From contig OW028577.1 in NCBI GenBank assembly GCA_932294295.1, positions 3,866,001 through 3,930,000 on the forward strand: DNA of 64,000 nucleotides, read 5' to 3'. The translations under genes and the position numbers were made by a program. This document shows positions 10,216 through 20,904 of this stretch, one piece after another. Source of the stretch: Alitta virens. Its lineage: Eukaryota > Annelida > Polychaeta > Phyllodocida > Nereididae. Each line of letters begins with the position of its first letter. Within the stretch, counting starts at the first letter, position 1. The notes under the pieces were generated by a model, which was not told where the DNA came from, did not search any database, and saw only the letters and a list, made by a program, of their open reading frames with translations.

Positions 10216-11880
10216 TCACTGTCCAAACCGCTTAGCTCTCAGAACTGCCATCTCCACTGCGTCCCTTGGTTTGTTGTGGTAGTTTACCAACCACAAAACC
10301 AACCAATTCTGGGTTCAGATAAGTCTATTAACAGACACTTCGTCAAGATGACATGTTTGTGTTTATGTGTAGAAAATGACGTGGAAAGTAGGTCACATAG
10401 GTGGAGCCGTCCTTTTTGTTTTCGCGTTTGCCGGAAAAATGTCAGATGGCGCCACGAGTTCTTTTTATACAGTGGCGCCACCAATATCGCCGCATCAATC
10501 AGTCATTGTAAGCCAAAATTTGGCCAAACCTTGTAAAAAACCGCAACAGAAATCATTCTTGTAGTTTTATATTCTAGAACATTTACAGAATAACATATCA
10601 AAAGTCTAGAGTGATAAAAATTGCAGAACATTGTCAAAATTAACAATAAACTTGCCACGTTTGATAATATCGTTTGCCACTTTGAGGACTTTCGGTAAGT
10701 AGTTTTAACGTAATTTAAAGACAATTGAAGATGTGTGTTTTAAAAAATAAAATAATCTTGTAATGCATCAAACTGATAAGTGAACAATCAGCTTTTTATT
10801 TTCATAGCCTCTTTGGTACTGTAACAGAGGAATACACATCAAAATTTACCGTCAACAGTACTAAGCAATGAAGAGATAAATGGTGAAGCTCACAGCATTG
10901 TATAACTTCAAGTAAGCACAAAATCAACACACAACAGAATAACATCAATATGACCTCTAGGAATCAATTTCCAAATAGTAATTTAACATTCCAATGGACA
11001 ATTTGCACTTTATTTATCAATGAAAACTCATCAAACTTTTGTAAATACATTACAAAAACACTTAATACTCTGTCTCATCACTGGGAAATGATATGAGAAT
11101 GGACACTTGATCACAACTTAGAAACAAGCTGAAACTTCAGAAAATGTCCAGAATTTTTTTAGGAATAACATAGTAAAAGTCTCCAAAAATCCCCTAGTGG
11201 CAAAGCAGGGAGTTCAAGATGGCGTCCAAAATGTCTGCCATTTTCATTTTTCATATCTTAGGCTTGAGACATGATAGAAATTCAAACAAAGTGTTAAAAT
11301 ATAGGTTTTCAGACACAAGGAATTCAATGCAATTATTTATAAATGAAAATTTAACATGATGTGGATACAGTAGCAGCTATTTTGCTAGTTTTATGTAGTT
11401 TTTAACCTACACTTAATACCAGAATCTTATAATCTACACATCATGAAGTAACAAAAAAAAAAACAAAAAAAAAGATCATTTATCAATAATAATTTTTCTG
11501 AACATGTCCTGGAATTATCAGCTTGTTACTAATTTGTTCCAGGTTTGAGCCTTTTTTAATCTAATAACTTACTATACAAATAGGCCATTCAGACCTGATT
11601 GCACAACCATTATTGCAGAAAATAGGATGGTACAGACTTATTACACTGTGAAAAAACAATTCAACACCTTGCCAAACTGTCCGTGTGTAATACAAGTTGA
11701 ACAATGCTTTTCTAATGTGACACTAGAATCCCTTTTCCTTGAGAAGAAGAAACACATTTACTGTAACAAAGTCAGTTGATTGATATCATGCACTCTGAAG
11801 TAAATCATGGCATTGTTATTTCATATTAAGAAACAAGGCAACCTGTAAAAGGAAACAGTTTAGGTGTCATATCATAATCA
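10216..11880. other. AT-rich intergenic DNA, no gene recognised
   Basis: Short frames at 10276-10560 on both strands overlap and have no recognised domain. The sequence around 10440-10500 has repeated GGCGCCAC elements and could be 5' flank of the FBXO8-like gene. The rest is AT-rich with poly-A tracts near 11452-11474. Confidence 0.4.
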
Positions 11881-11889
11881 TTAACTTGG

Positions 11890-12330
11890 TCATTCAGGTT
11901 GAGACACATTGGTACAACATGTTCCTCTACAGTTGCCACAAGTGGTTGAGCACAGTTTTCAACAACAGATTGCTGCAATCCGTACTGCAGTTGCATCTTA
12001 TAGCAGGCAAAAGCGTATCAGGAACTGCTAGCAGATCATTAATAATTGGAATCATCTGTGATCCACTAATTTCCATCCCACTTCTTTTATTGGCACTCCA
12101 TGTGTTTCTCCTTTTCATTCTAGCACTTGCAAGAAGACTCTTTATAAGGCAAGAGAACTTTTCAAAAGCTGATGTGGGTAGATGGCTTGTCTTTGTTGCA
12201 ACACCTGACTTCCCATAATAGAGACAAACAAGAGAAATCTCTCCATCAGAGATAATTTCTTCTTTTGCTGTTGATGGTTCAAGGAAGATTTCAGCCTGCA
12301 GAGACGTACCTTTGTCAATACCATTTAGAC
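11890..12330 (-). pseudogene. Decayed transposon-type ORF with CxC-rich C terminus
   Basis: Read on the minus strand this gives ISLVCLYYGKSG, then an LPTSAFEKF...LLASARMKRRNTWS block, then LPAIRCNCSTDCS. After a frame change it gives CGNCRGTCCTNVSQPE. The order (YGGK-like motif, basic block, LP..L..CxCxxxC, then CGNCRG) matches a Cys-rich C-terminal module common in multi-copy uncharacterised ORFs of marine invertebrates. At least one frameshift separates the Cys clusters and no start is seen. The family link is from memory of the pattern. Confidence 0.45.
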
Positions 12331-13320
12331 GATAAGTTTTATTTTATCCCAGAAAAGCATGCAAGAAGAGGATAGTTTGACAAAGATGTGGAAACACCAT
12401 GGAAATGACATCATCACCATTGTTCAGTATTGTGACGTCATTATTTATTGTAAATTAAAACTAAATTGTTGTGCTAAAGTGAGTATGTAATGGTGAAAAA
12501 TATCATGAGACAAGATGATAGATTACTTATCATGCTTATAATATTGATGCATCAGCTGCTGGTAGCTCATGCCCCTGCAGGACCCTAACTTACAGGTGCA
12601 TTGTCTGTCAGGAATGCGGTGTGAAGGGATCAAATAAGTTCTCAAGTGATGAAACCATATTGAAGAAACTCGAAATTTGTAGACACAGAAAAAGCCGACA
12701 CAGAAGACCTATTATTGAATGCATGCTAAGTGAGTACCGTCCAGCCCAAAAGTTTCCATATCCCTCAGTATTTTGCCATTGCATTCATGTCTGATGCTGC
12801 CGCAAATTGCTTGAATAAGGCAAAAACTATGGAATGGTATGAACATGGCACACAATAATGGGACACATGACCATGAAAAACATTTTGGACTTCATGAAAC
12901 AAAAAAAAAAAGGTGATATGAGTTTGTTCATTCTTAGGATTAGATACCACCACTGGCACATAAAAAACATGTCAGTTTGAAGCATCATACCTGAAACAAA
13001 TTAACAGTGAATGAAATATTGTAGATTTTGTAAGCTAAACCTTATAAATTTATTGTTATGAATTAGATTCGTCAGTGAAAAAGAGCAAAACAGTCGGTTA
13101 TTATGTTCATTGAGTATTGACCATGTTCTGCAATTTTTAGCTTTCTAGACTTTTGATATGTCATAAAAAGGAACCTCTCCAAGCATGAAACAGCAAGAAT
13201 AATTTATGTTGCAGTTTGTTCTAGGTCGATCCTTAAAGTGACTGGACTGCATTGGCTGATTCACGAGCACTTGCATTTATTTTGCTCCCAACTAGTTCAT
13301 ATGCATAGGCCTATAGTGAC
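12331..13320. other. Intergenic DNA without recognised features
   Basis: No coding frame with recognisable motifs and no strong inverted or tandem repeat was seen here. Confidence 0.4.
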
Positions 13321-13328
13321 AGTAGGCC

Positions 13329-13754
13329 TCTGCCGAAAGACAGCACTTGTCCGGTGTATAGCACTGGTCTTTCTGAGAACTGACGCAAAGCTCAAGGGAT
13401 ACGGTAAGAAATAAATCGTTGAGAAGGCATCGCAACGCCGTTACAACACTTGTTCAGTGCCATTTACGAAAATAGTACCTTCTGCAGTTGGTGGAATTCC
13501 ACGGTAAAGTTGTTTAATTTCATGACTTTAGTAGAGTTTGAGTCAAAATAAATCATCTGAACCAATTTCACAGCGAGTGGCTTCTTGGAAGAAAGAAATA
13601 AGGCGTAGTATTCGCACTAATTTGTGTGCAGACGACTCGCGGAAGCATTTCCCTCCCCGATTCTGGGGGAGCGGCAAATCGGTTATCAGAAAGGTTATCA
13701 GAAAGGCCGGTGCTTCGCACCGGATTGTAGTGCCACCTTTCGGAAGAAAAGGGT
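13329..13754 (+). mobile_element. Foldback MITE, copy 1 (element C), 426 bp
   Basis: About 50-bp imperfect terminal inverted repeats are visible: left CTGCCGAAAGACAGCACTTG, right (reverse-complemented) beginning CCGAAAGGTGGCACTAC. Each arm contains its own hairpin (CCGGTGCTTCGCACCGG at the right end). An 8-bp direct repeat AGTAGGCC flanks it at 13321-13328 and 13755-13762, consistent with a target-site duplication. The interior is non-coding and nearly identical in order to copy 2 at 21347-21795. Confidence 0.75.
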
Positions 13755-13894
13755 AGTAGGCCGTATGTTCAAGTTGGCAGGAGCGAGGTGGCAGCACTCC
13801 CCATGAAACCAGCGGCAGGTGACAGCACTAGCATGATTAGTCAGATTAGTCAGATTTACTGTTTTTATAATATTACCATCTCACGCATGTGCAG

Positions 13895-13965
13895 TTATAT
13901 AATATGAGCGAAGCTCCGCCGCCGCAGGCGGCGAGCGCAGCTCACTTCCCGTAGACGATAGGCTA
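13895..13965. repeat. GC-rich hairpin
   Basis: GAGCGAAGCTCCGCCGCCG pairs with GGCGGCGAGCGCAGCTC over a short loop. It is a GC-rich island in AT-rich surroundings, next to element C and host element H, and may be an end of one of them. Confidence 0.5.
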
Positions 13966-14079
13966 CACAGTGGACAAGCCAACCGGAACTGGTTAAAAAA
14001 TTGATTTCACTTATTATCGCTGTTTAAAAATACATGTAATCCTATGGAAGATCAACTTATTATCGTTTATTTTTGCCAA

Positions 14080-14718
14080 ATGGTCCAGAACGAGACTACA
14101 TCATCATGTAATAACAACGTCGTCGGTTCAAAAGTTGCGATGTCCATAATTTCGTAACGAATACACATCCAGCTTGAAACTTGGAGAAAACTTGTTTCTC
14201 TAACTGTAAAAATTCTAACTGTGACTAGAAATAGCGTTTATTTAGAAGGAACTCACCAGATATGAATAACAAATCATCTTTAATCGATCACGCTCGCGCC
14301 AACGACATTGTTGCGATGACGTTTTATCACACCAGGGGGCAGTTGTAAGCGATCGCAGCGCCCCTGGCGGCTGAGAAACGCATTACAATTATCTGACTTC
14401 TTTTGCCTCTAAAATTGTTATCTATTGTCCGATTTTAAAAATTTAAAAACCTACATGAAGTCTAATTAATAGTTGAGAATAACTAGTGGGCCAATATTTC
14501 TGTTGGATGCAAAATTCCCCACCAGAAATATTCAGGGCATACTAAATTTGTGTGTTTACTAATGATTTCATCAGACATTATTACTAAAAAGACAAGAAAG
14601 CAGCATTTGTATATATATAATTACTTGAATGTGCTAAGTCTGGAGACACAGTAACTTTAAGTTGACATAAATATACATATAATATAGCTTCGCTCACTCC
14701 TGTCATTGACAGCTACAT
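14080..14718 (-). mobile_element. Repeat element H, uninterrupted copy (inverted)
   Basis: Read on the minus strand, blocks match 20905-22015 in order: GAGCGAAGCTATA end, an AGAGGCAAAA block, GATCGCTTACAACTGCCCCC with GTGTGA, then GCTGGATGTGTATTCGTTACG and TTCTGGACCATT. Here no element C lies between the blocks, so this copy serves as the empty-site form of the locus near 21.3 kb. Confidence 0.65.
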
Positions 14719-14721
14719 ATT

Positions 14722-14875
14722 AAAACCTAATAACTGTGATTCAGAGCCTTGAACTTCATGAGTGATAAGGTTGGGCTGGTGAACCCACTCGTCCCTACGG
14801 GACTCGTGGGTTCTCCAGCCTAACCTCATCACGAGTGAAGTTCAAGGCTCTGAACTACACAGTTATTAGGTTTTA
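14722..14875. repeat. Palindrome 1, 154 bp
   Basis: Arms at 14722-14787 and about 14805-14875 are inverted copies with a small GTCCCTACGGGAC loop core. The outer ends are TAAAACCTAATAACTGTG and its complement. The same 18-mer also ends palindrome 2, so the two foldbacks share a boundary. Confidence 0.8.
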
Positions 14876-15363
14876 TTTATATCCCGCAATAACCTCTCCA
14901 TTATTATTTAAGGATATTTTGCTTTTCTATCTGTTCTGCCTCACTCTGGTTGGTCGCCATGGTGATGACGTCACCATTTCAAAACAACAACGTCATGATT
15001 CAGCAAGGAGAGAGTCTTCAATATGAAGCACTTTTGGCCTTAAAATGGCGAGTTTATGGACATTTGAGTATATTTGCCTATATCTACTAAAATATTTTTG
15101 GATTTTAGCATAAAATCCAAACATATTTCAGTAGATATTGTTCAAATGTACTCATATGTCCATAAACTCCCCATTTTAAGGCCGAAAGTGCTTCATATTG
15201 AAGACTCTCTCCTTGCTGAATCATGACGTTGTTGTTTTGAAATGGTGACGTCATCACCATGGCGACCAACCAGAGTGAGGCAGAACAGATAGAAAAGCAA
15301 AATATCCTTAAATAATAATGGAGAGGTTATTGCGGGATATAAATAAAACCTAATAACTGTGTA
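14858..15363. mobile_element. Palindrome 2, about 500-bp near-perfect foldback
   Basis: Arms of about 245 bp meet near 15105-15110; both strands encode the same 54-residue stretch, so the arms are nearly identical. Ends are CACAGTTATTAGGTTTTA and its complement. There is no interior spacer beyond a few bases. Part of palindrome 1 (ACTCGTGATGAGGTTGGGCTGG) follows again at 15367-15390, suggesting a composite foldback element. The frames inside are by-products of the palindrome and not taken as a gene. Confidence 0.8.
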
Positions 15364-15419
15364 GCCACTCGTGATGAGGTTGGGCTGGAGAATACAATGA
15401 AAATACGTCACAACACCTT

Positions 15420-16435
15420 ATATTATTATAGCTCCTCCTAGAAAGAGTTTTAATGCAATGTATACATCAAAATGTAGCAATGCCACAATAGAGCAACAAA
15501 TTATATATGGCTCCAGACATAAACAATGTCTGGAAAATATTGAGATGTCTGCACTTGACAAGTTTGAACTTTCACTTTTTTTATGTATTTACCTGAATCA
15601 GGTCAGAAAAGCTTCTAGAAATGATAGAGAGATGCGGTTTTCATTTCTTTTATATTTTAATTTTTATATTATATTAAATAAATAACAGGATGTACAATTA
15701 ACAAATAATTTAACAAGTATTTAAGTAAAACATGCCTTAATATATAATATATGCCTTATTTTTGTCTCAGAAATTTATCACATTAATTTGAAAACAAAAC
15801 GTACATTGTTTTAATGAAAGAGGTTGTTTACATTTTAAGCACATAAACCCGATTGCCTGTCACGCAAATACAAATGCGGCAATGATACAAATTTGTTATT
15901 ATTACAGTGTAATATGTTGTACAGAGTATATTGGACAGTAGCAATAATTGTTTTATTATACCTCAACAAAATGAAATACAAGACACATTTTTTACTGAAG
16001 CTTGTGATGGTTAAGAGTGCAAGATTGAGTTTTGTGGGATGAGGTATCGCCAGCAGAAATCCTGGCTTTTGATTGGTCAAGAGCTGTGCAATATTTTACT
16101 ATATTGCACGGCTATATTACACAGTACATTTTGGTGGCGAAATAGGCCTTTTCTATCTATATCCATGCTGGATGACAAAGAAGCCTTCTGATTGGCTCAA
16201 AGCAACTGAGTGGAGAATATACAATAATACAGTTTGTCATTTAAAGTTTATACTTAACATGAGTCAGAGACATTTTACTGGTGTAACTGCACTTCAGTTA
16301 GCACACCTTTCGTCAGTGATGCCCCTGCATCAGTAGCAATCACTTCCATCCCTGAATCCAAAGTCAAAATTTAGTCAAAATAGCGTATCTTTGTAGCTTT
16401 GTAGCTGCAGCTAATTTTGCACCCTATTTTAGCCC
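15420..16435. other. AT-rich intergenic DNA
   Basis: Nothing gene-like was recognised. A small inverted repeat around a GTGCAATA...TATTGCAC pair lies near 16085-16110. Confidence 0.4.
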
Positions 16436-16438
16436 TTA

Positions 16439-17086
16439 AGCCCCCTTCACACATAGCCGGATCAGACGCCGGAGCATCCCAGAGTATCACTCCGGCATAC
16501 TCCGGGTAATACCGTGTAGACCTCGTGTTTATTTCCGGCATTGTCGGCATTGTCCGGGGCGGTCCGGGACCACCGTGGGCCTCCGGGGGAAAAATTAAAC
16601 ATGTTAAATTTTTCATGCCGGAGGTCCTGGAGTAATTTAATCCGTGTTGATTCGTGTAGACTCCGCCAATCTCCAGGAATCTCCGTATTGACTCCGGCAT
16701 ACTTTGTGTTATCTCTGGCTATAGACTCCGGCATACTTTGTGTTATCTCCGGCTATATCCAGTGTCAACCGGGCTTGAAAATTTCACCGCCATTTACACC
16801 AGAGAGTACAAGGACCAACACGGTTCCACACAAATGAACACGGTGTAAAGACCGGTTATATCCGCGAAGGCACCGTGTAAAATCCGGTTCACTCCGCACT
16901 CTTCCGGGACAGTCATGTTAACTCCGTGTTGCTCCTTGTTGACACCGTATTGCCATCGTGTACACACCGCCAAACATTTCTTTTTTGTTGACATTTTCAG
17001 CTCCTTGAACCCGGACCACCCCGGAGTGAAAGAAATTTTACTCTGGGACACTCCGGCATCTGATCCGGCTATGTGTGAAGGGGGCT
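16439..17086. mobile_element. PIF/Harbinger-like MITE, 648 bp
   Basis: Terminal inverted repeats of about 50 bp begin AGCCCCCTTCACACATAGCC and continue through a CGGATCAGA..CCGGAG..TCCCAGAGTA pattern at both ends. The element is flanked by TTA at 16436-16438 and 17087-17089, the 3-bp duplication typical of PIF/Harbinger elements. The interior repeats CTCCGGCATACTTTGTGTTA and related CTCCG/GTGTTGA words. It encodes no transposase. Confidence 0.75.
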
Positions 17087-17089
17087 TTA

Positions 17090-17912
17090 GTGTTATCATA
17101 CAGATGTTACCCAGTCACAGGAGGGCTATTCTCTTACTCTGATGCCATGTTGCCAGGTGCTGCATCTCCACCTGAAGATTCATGCAGCTGCATATTTTGC
17201 TGTAAGACCTGTAGCTGCAGATTTTGCTGCAAGGTTATATACTTCTCAAAAATCTTTAAAATGCTACTGAAATACTATTTGTTGGATCGGTCCTTGGAAA
17301 ACTATTTGCAAGGCTATAATAATAGAGAAGTATGGAAGCAGCGAGAAAAGCCTTTTGATTTTTTATTTAAAAAATCCCTTGATTTTTTTTATCGGAATTT
17401 AAATCATTGACCTGATTTAAATTCGCTAACCCTGGTGTAAATATCAATATACATTTTTGATCCTTCGGATGTGCACCTTCATGCGATGGTTTGAAATTTG
17501 CACTGATAGCTATAATAGCTGGTCGTCATCCTTTTTATGCTGTGGCATCATTGTAAATCACTATTATACTATTATATATTATATATATATACGTGTATGC
17601 ATAACATTCATTTTTATGACATAGTGGCCTTCGGCATCATGCTGAGGCATTAACATATTATTATAATACATAGTACAGCTTGCTGATACATCCATCCATA
17701 AATTCAAACGCTCGTGGGCTGATTCACACACACAGTACTTATACAACCCGAAGCGAACGAAGTTCAAAGAGGGTTATTGTTATCACTTGAAAAATTGATT
17801 TCCGTCCATGGTCATGGTTACGATCATGATAGCAATGTACCAGGTGTAGCTGAGCTGGGGATTCCCTGTTACTTACATGTCATATTTAACTGTAATTCAT
17901 GAATCATTGAAT
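17090..17912. other. Intergenic DNA, no gene recognised
   Basis: It contains a short duplicated block (GCAGCTGCATATTTTGCTG and GTAGCTGCAGATTTTGCTGC near 17180-17235) and an AT dinucleotide run near 17575-17590. No coding signal is seen. Confidence 0.35.
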
Positions 17913-18252
17913 TAGTGATGTGGACCGGACCACCTCGGACCGCTCCGGTCCACCGTCCGACCCCGGACCGCAAAAAAACCTGACCACTATAAAAATACCG
18001 GAACCAGACTAGTCCTATGTTGCATGTTGAATTTATTGTACACCAGATGTTTGTCATCTTGGTTTGTTTTAAATTATGTTAAACAAGAACCAGTTTTATT
18101 TTATTTGGTGAAACAACTGTTATGTCGATGGACCGACCTCGGGACCGGTCTGATCTCTATTACCCGACCGCTTACCCCTCGACCGGACCAGTACCGCCCA
18201 CTTTTGAAAATACCAGACCACCCCTGGCTAAGCGGTCTGGTCCACATCACTA
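17913..18252. mobile_element. Inverted-repeat element with GGACCG-rich ends, 340 bp
   Basis: Ends are TAGTGATGTGGACCGGACCA at the left and its near-complement (GCGGTCTGGTCCACATCACTA) at the right. Multiple GGACCG/CCGGTC words lie in both arms around an AT-rich core. The terminal TAGTGATG resembles hAT-type ends, but no clean 8-bp target duplication was found, so the superfamily is open. Confidence 0.6.
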
Positions 18253-18259
18253 CATGATT

Positions 18260-19340
18260 GAATTCACACTTTTCACTAACCTTAATATGTAATCGGCCAA
18301 TGTCAGAAGAGAGCGGAAAGCTAAAGCCTAGTAAAGGCATGGAAGTTGAAATTTTATATAGTTATACTGTCAAATTTGCTGAAAATTTGTCTTCAACACA
18401 ACTACAACAGTCAGATTTTGATCAATTTTCTATCTTTTCTGTTTAATTAACTGGCCAATCCTCCTGAAAATCATGTGATTATTTTCAGATTAGTTGTAGA
18501 TTCAAAACATCTCTCTGGAATGCCATTATATTTCTCCATTTTAATTTCATGACCTTGCTGAATTAAAGCTGGAACCAACCTTCTTATCATCTAATAACAT
18601 GATATATTTATGCACATATAGAAAACATTGAAGGAGGATTCTGTGCAAATATTATATTTTTTCTGTGGCTTCAGAGGTGTAGTAACTAGGAAATCTCTAA
18701 TTTGTAAACTTTCTGCAACTAGAGACACCATGCAAGCAGACAGAAATTTGACTTTTGTGATGTGTGTCACTCAGAACAAGGCCTGCTGCATGAACCATCC
18801 CTATAATTCAGATACTGATATTGTCTGACATTGTAAGATAAAAAATATCACTATGACCAATTGCTTATACCCCTAAGTAAATGTAGCAAAACTTTAAAAG
18901 ACTTCATAAGCATTTGAGTAATCTAGAGCTATCCTGAAAGAGGAGATGCCCTGTAAAAACTGCAATAAACACCTTTTAGATGGCTGCCGCAGTGTTAGAA
19001 CACTGTCAATGATCTATACAATTAGTTTTGTAAACAAATCAAGTCGCTGCAATGAGTATAATCATGTTTTAGTGGGGTGGCAAATCTCCGAATTTCACTG
19101 GCGCCGAATGTGGTATAGGCTAAGAATCGATGCAGTTTTTTTTTAACAGAATCAATAAATTATTATTATTTTTTGCATGCTGAGTGTTGCACTGCATGTA
19201 GCACCCTCGCTTGCCAAGGGTGTGCATGTAGTAAAATATCAATCAATTGACTATGCGTTAATTTTGAGCTATAGTATATATGACAAAAGACTGATCGGGG
19301 GAAGGGGGGGGGGGGGCAGACTAGTGGAGTGGGGCAAAGG
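18260..19340. other. Intergenic DNA, no gene recognised
   Basis: Short frames are present without recognisable motifs. A G-run (12 G) lies near 19306-19317. Confidence 0.35.
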
Positions 19341-19349
19341 AAGGGTAAT

Positions 19350-19635
19350 AGAGTCGTTTCACTGAGCAGCCCTGAATTCAGAAGGACATAAGTCTTCCAT
19401 GGATCTCTTCTTATTACTCGTTTTGCTTTTCAGACAAAGTAGATCATAACTAACTGATTTTACAAAAATATTTTTTTCTCAGGGAAAAAGCGGAAAACAC
19501 TAAAAATACTGCTGCTGGGGTGCACTTTTGCTTCAGCTAATCACAATCAAGCGGGAACTTTTTCAGCCAATATAATTGCAGTAGTCTGTCATAGCCACCT
19601 AGAGGAAATATAGCGAACCTTCCGTGAAAATCCAC
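19350..19635 (+). repeat. Interspersed repeat R1, copy A
   Basis: It matches 44788-45105 in direct orientation: a CACTGAGCAGCCCTGAATTC start, a TTGCTTTTCAGACA block, then AAAAATACTGCTGCTGGG and ATAGCCACCTAG..GAAATATAG near the end. Copy B is about 30 bases longer in the middle. No coding content. Confidence 0.75.
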
Positions 19636-19639
19636 TATT

Positions 19640-20904
19640 TACATAGAAGGGCAAAGAAGTGGGGGGGGGGGGGGGGAGGGTGCACGTGCCCCAGTGTTCT
19701 GCACATTGGAATGCACGTGATATATGTGGTTGTCATTCATCTGGGAATCGTACCATTTTTGCTTTTATTTCCCCCTGTATGATTACTGGTAATTATTGAA
19801 TCAATTAAAACGATTTTCATGTTGCTATATTCACCTCGCACAGGTTTTTATGACCTATGATTTCAGAACATGCTAATTCTTTGCGCCTATGACAATGGAA
19901 TTATAGTTGGTACCAATTGTTAATTTTCTCTCCTGCAGGAGATGCACATGTTGGATGCCAAATTTATTACAAATTATTGTTACACTGATAGGATGTTTGT
20001 TCAGGATTCCGTACAAAATAATTTATTATACTTCATTTTTCACTGGCTAGATATTCCTTTTTTTTGATACTTTTTTACTGGTAGATATGATGAAAAGTTT
20101 GACATCGAAAGTGGAATTTAATTGAAATTGAGTATGTTATAACTCGCTCATGCATTTATTGTTATTATGACAGCAAAGTGCAAACCCGGTTGACTTTATG
20201 ACTTCACAATCAAAGACGATCCGTAGTGACAATTTTGTGAGTTGTATAATGTATATATTTGTTGATCATAATAAAAGCAGAGGACACAAATACAGAATGA
20301 ACCAGCAGCATGGCCTTACTTCAGGGGGGAGGGGGCAGGGGACATGCTCTACCCCTCCCCCCCCCCCATATTTTTCACACTTGTAACAATGTGTATCATT
20401 GTGGAAATGGAGGATCGTCCCAATGAATTTGATATGAGCAAAGAAAATCAGACAGTGTCAATGTTGTTCTGGACAGGGTAAATTTGCAGGCTGTAACAAC
20501 TAATTTTCACTAAAAGAGCAAGTCATTTCATTGAAGTGTACAAACAACATGTCAGCAGCCGGATTGTCTAGTCCTGAAGTTTTGATGTTTGAGCAGGCTA
20601 GAAAAACTCGGGGTTAGTTAAATCTTTCTACTTCCTCTCTAGTGCAAACTATCCTACGAACAGGATAGCCAAATTTCTGCTATTTCGTCACTTTTTATGG
20701 AATGTTATACTTAGACTTGAATTGAAGTATAACAGGTACTGACATTTCTATATTTCTAACAACTTATTTGGTACAATTTAATTAGGTTTGAAGCATTGCG
20801 CAGTTTTTCGGCATTTTCAGCAAACAAACGTATCATTCTAAAAATCCGTGATGATAGCTAATAAAGGTGCGTTTGCTTTCCACTCTATTATTTAAATATA
20901 CATC
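19640..20904. other. Intergenic DNA with poly-G and poly-C tracts
   Basis: A run of about 15 G lies at 19662-19676 and a purine/C-rich stretch at 20320-20365. No coding frame or clear transposon end is recognised. Confidence 0.35.

Noticed and set aside
10010..10219. 69-residue minus-strand frame with hydrophobic sequence
   Set aside because: Its first codon is GTG, and its reading frame does not match the phase of the next FBXO8 exon.
10376..10564. Possible short plus-strand gene start (MSDGATSS...)
   Set aside because: Only 41-62 residues, no domain and no donor site joining it to a further exon; more likely 5' flank of the FBXO8-like gene.
13543..13806. Frames of 60-84 residues in element C
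   Set aside because: They occur on both strands across a non-coding MITE and are not conserved in the second copy.
14835..15411. Two identical frames on opposite strands (DILLFYLFCLTLVGRHGDD...)
   Set aside because: They are mirror images produced by the palindrome, with no domain or codon signal.
16371..17099. Several frames of 90-110 residues
   Set aside because: They lie inside the Harbinger-like MITE on both strands and reflect its GC-rich repeats.
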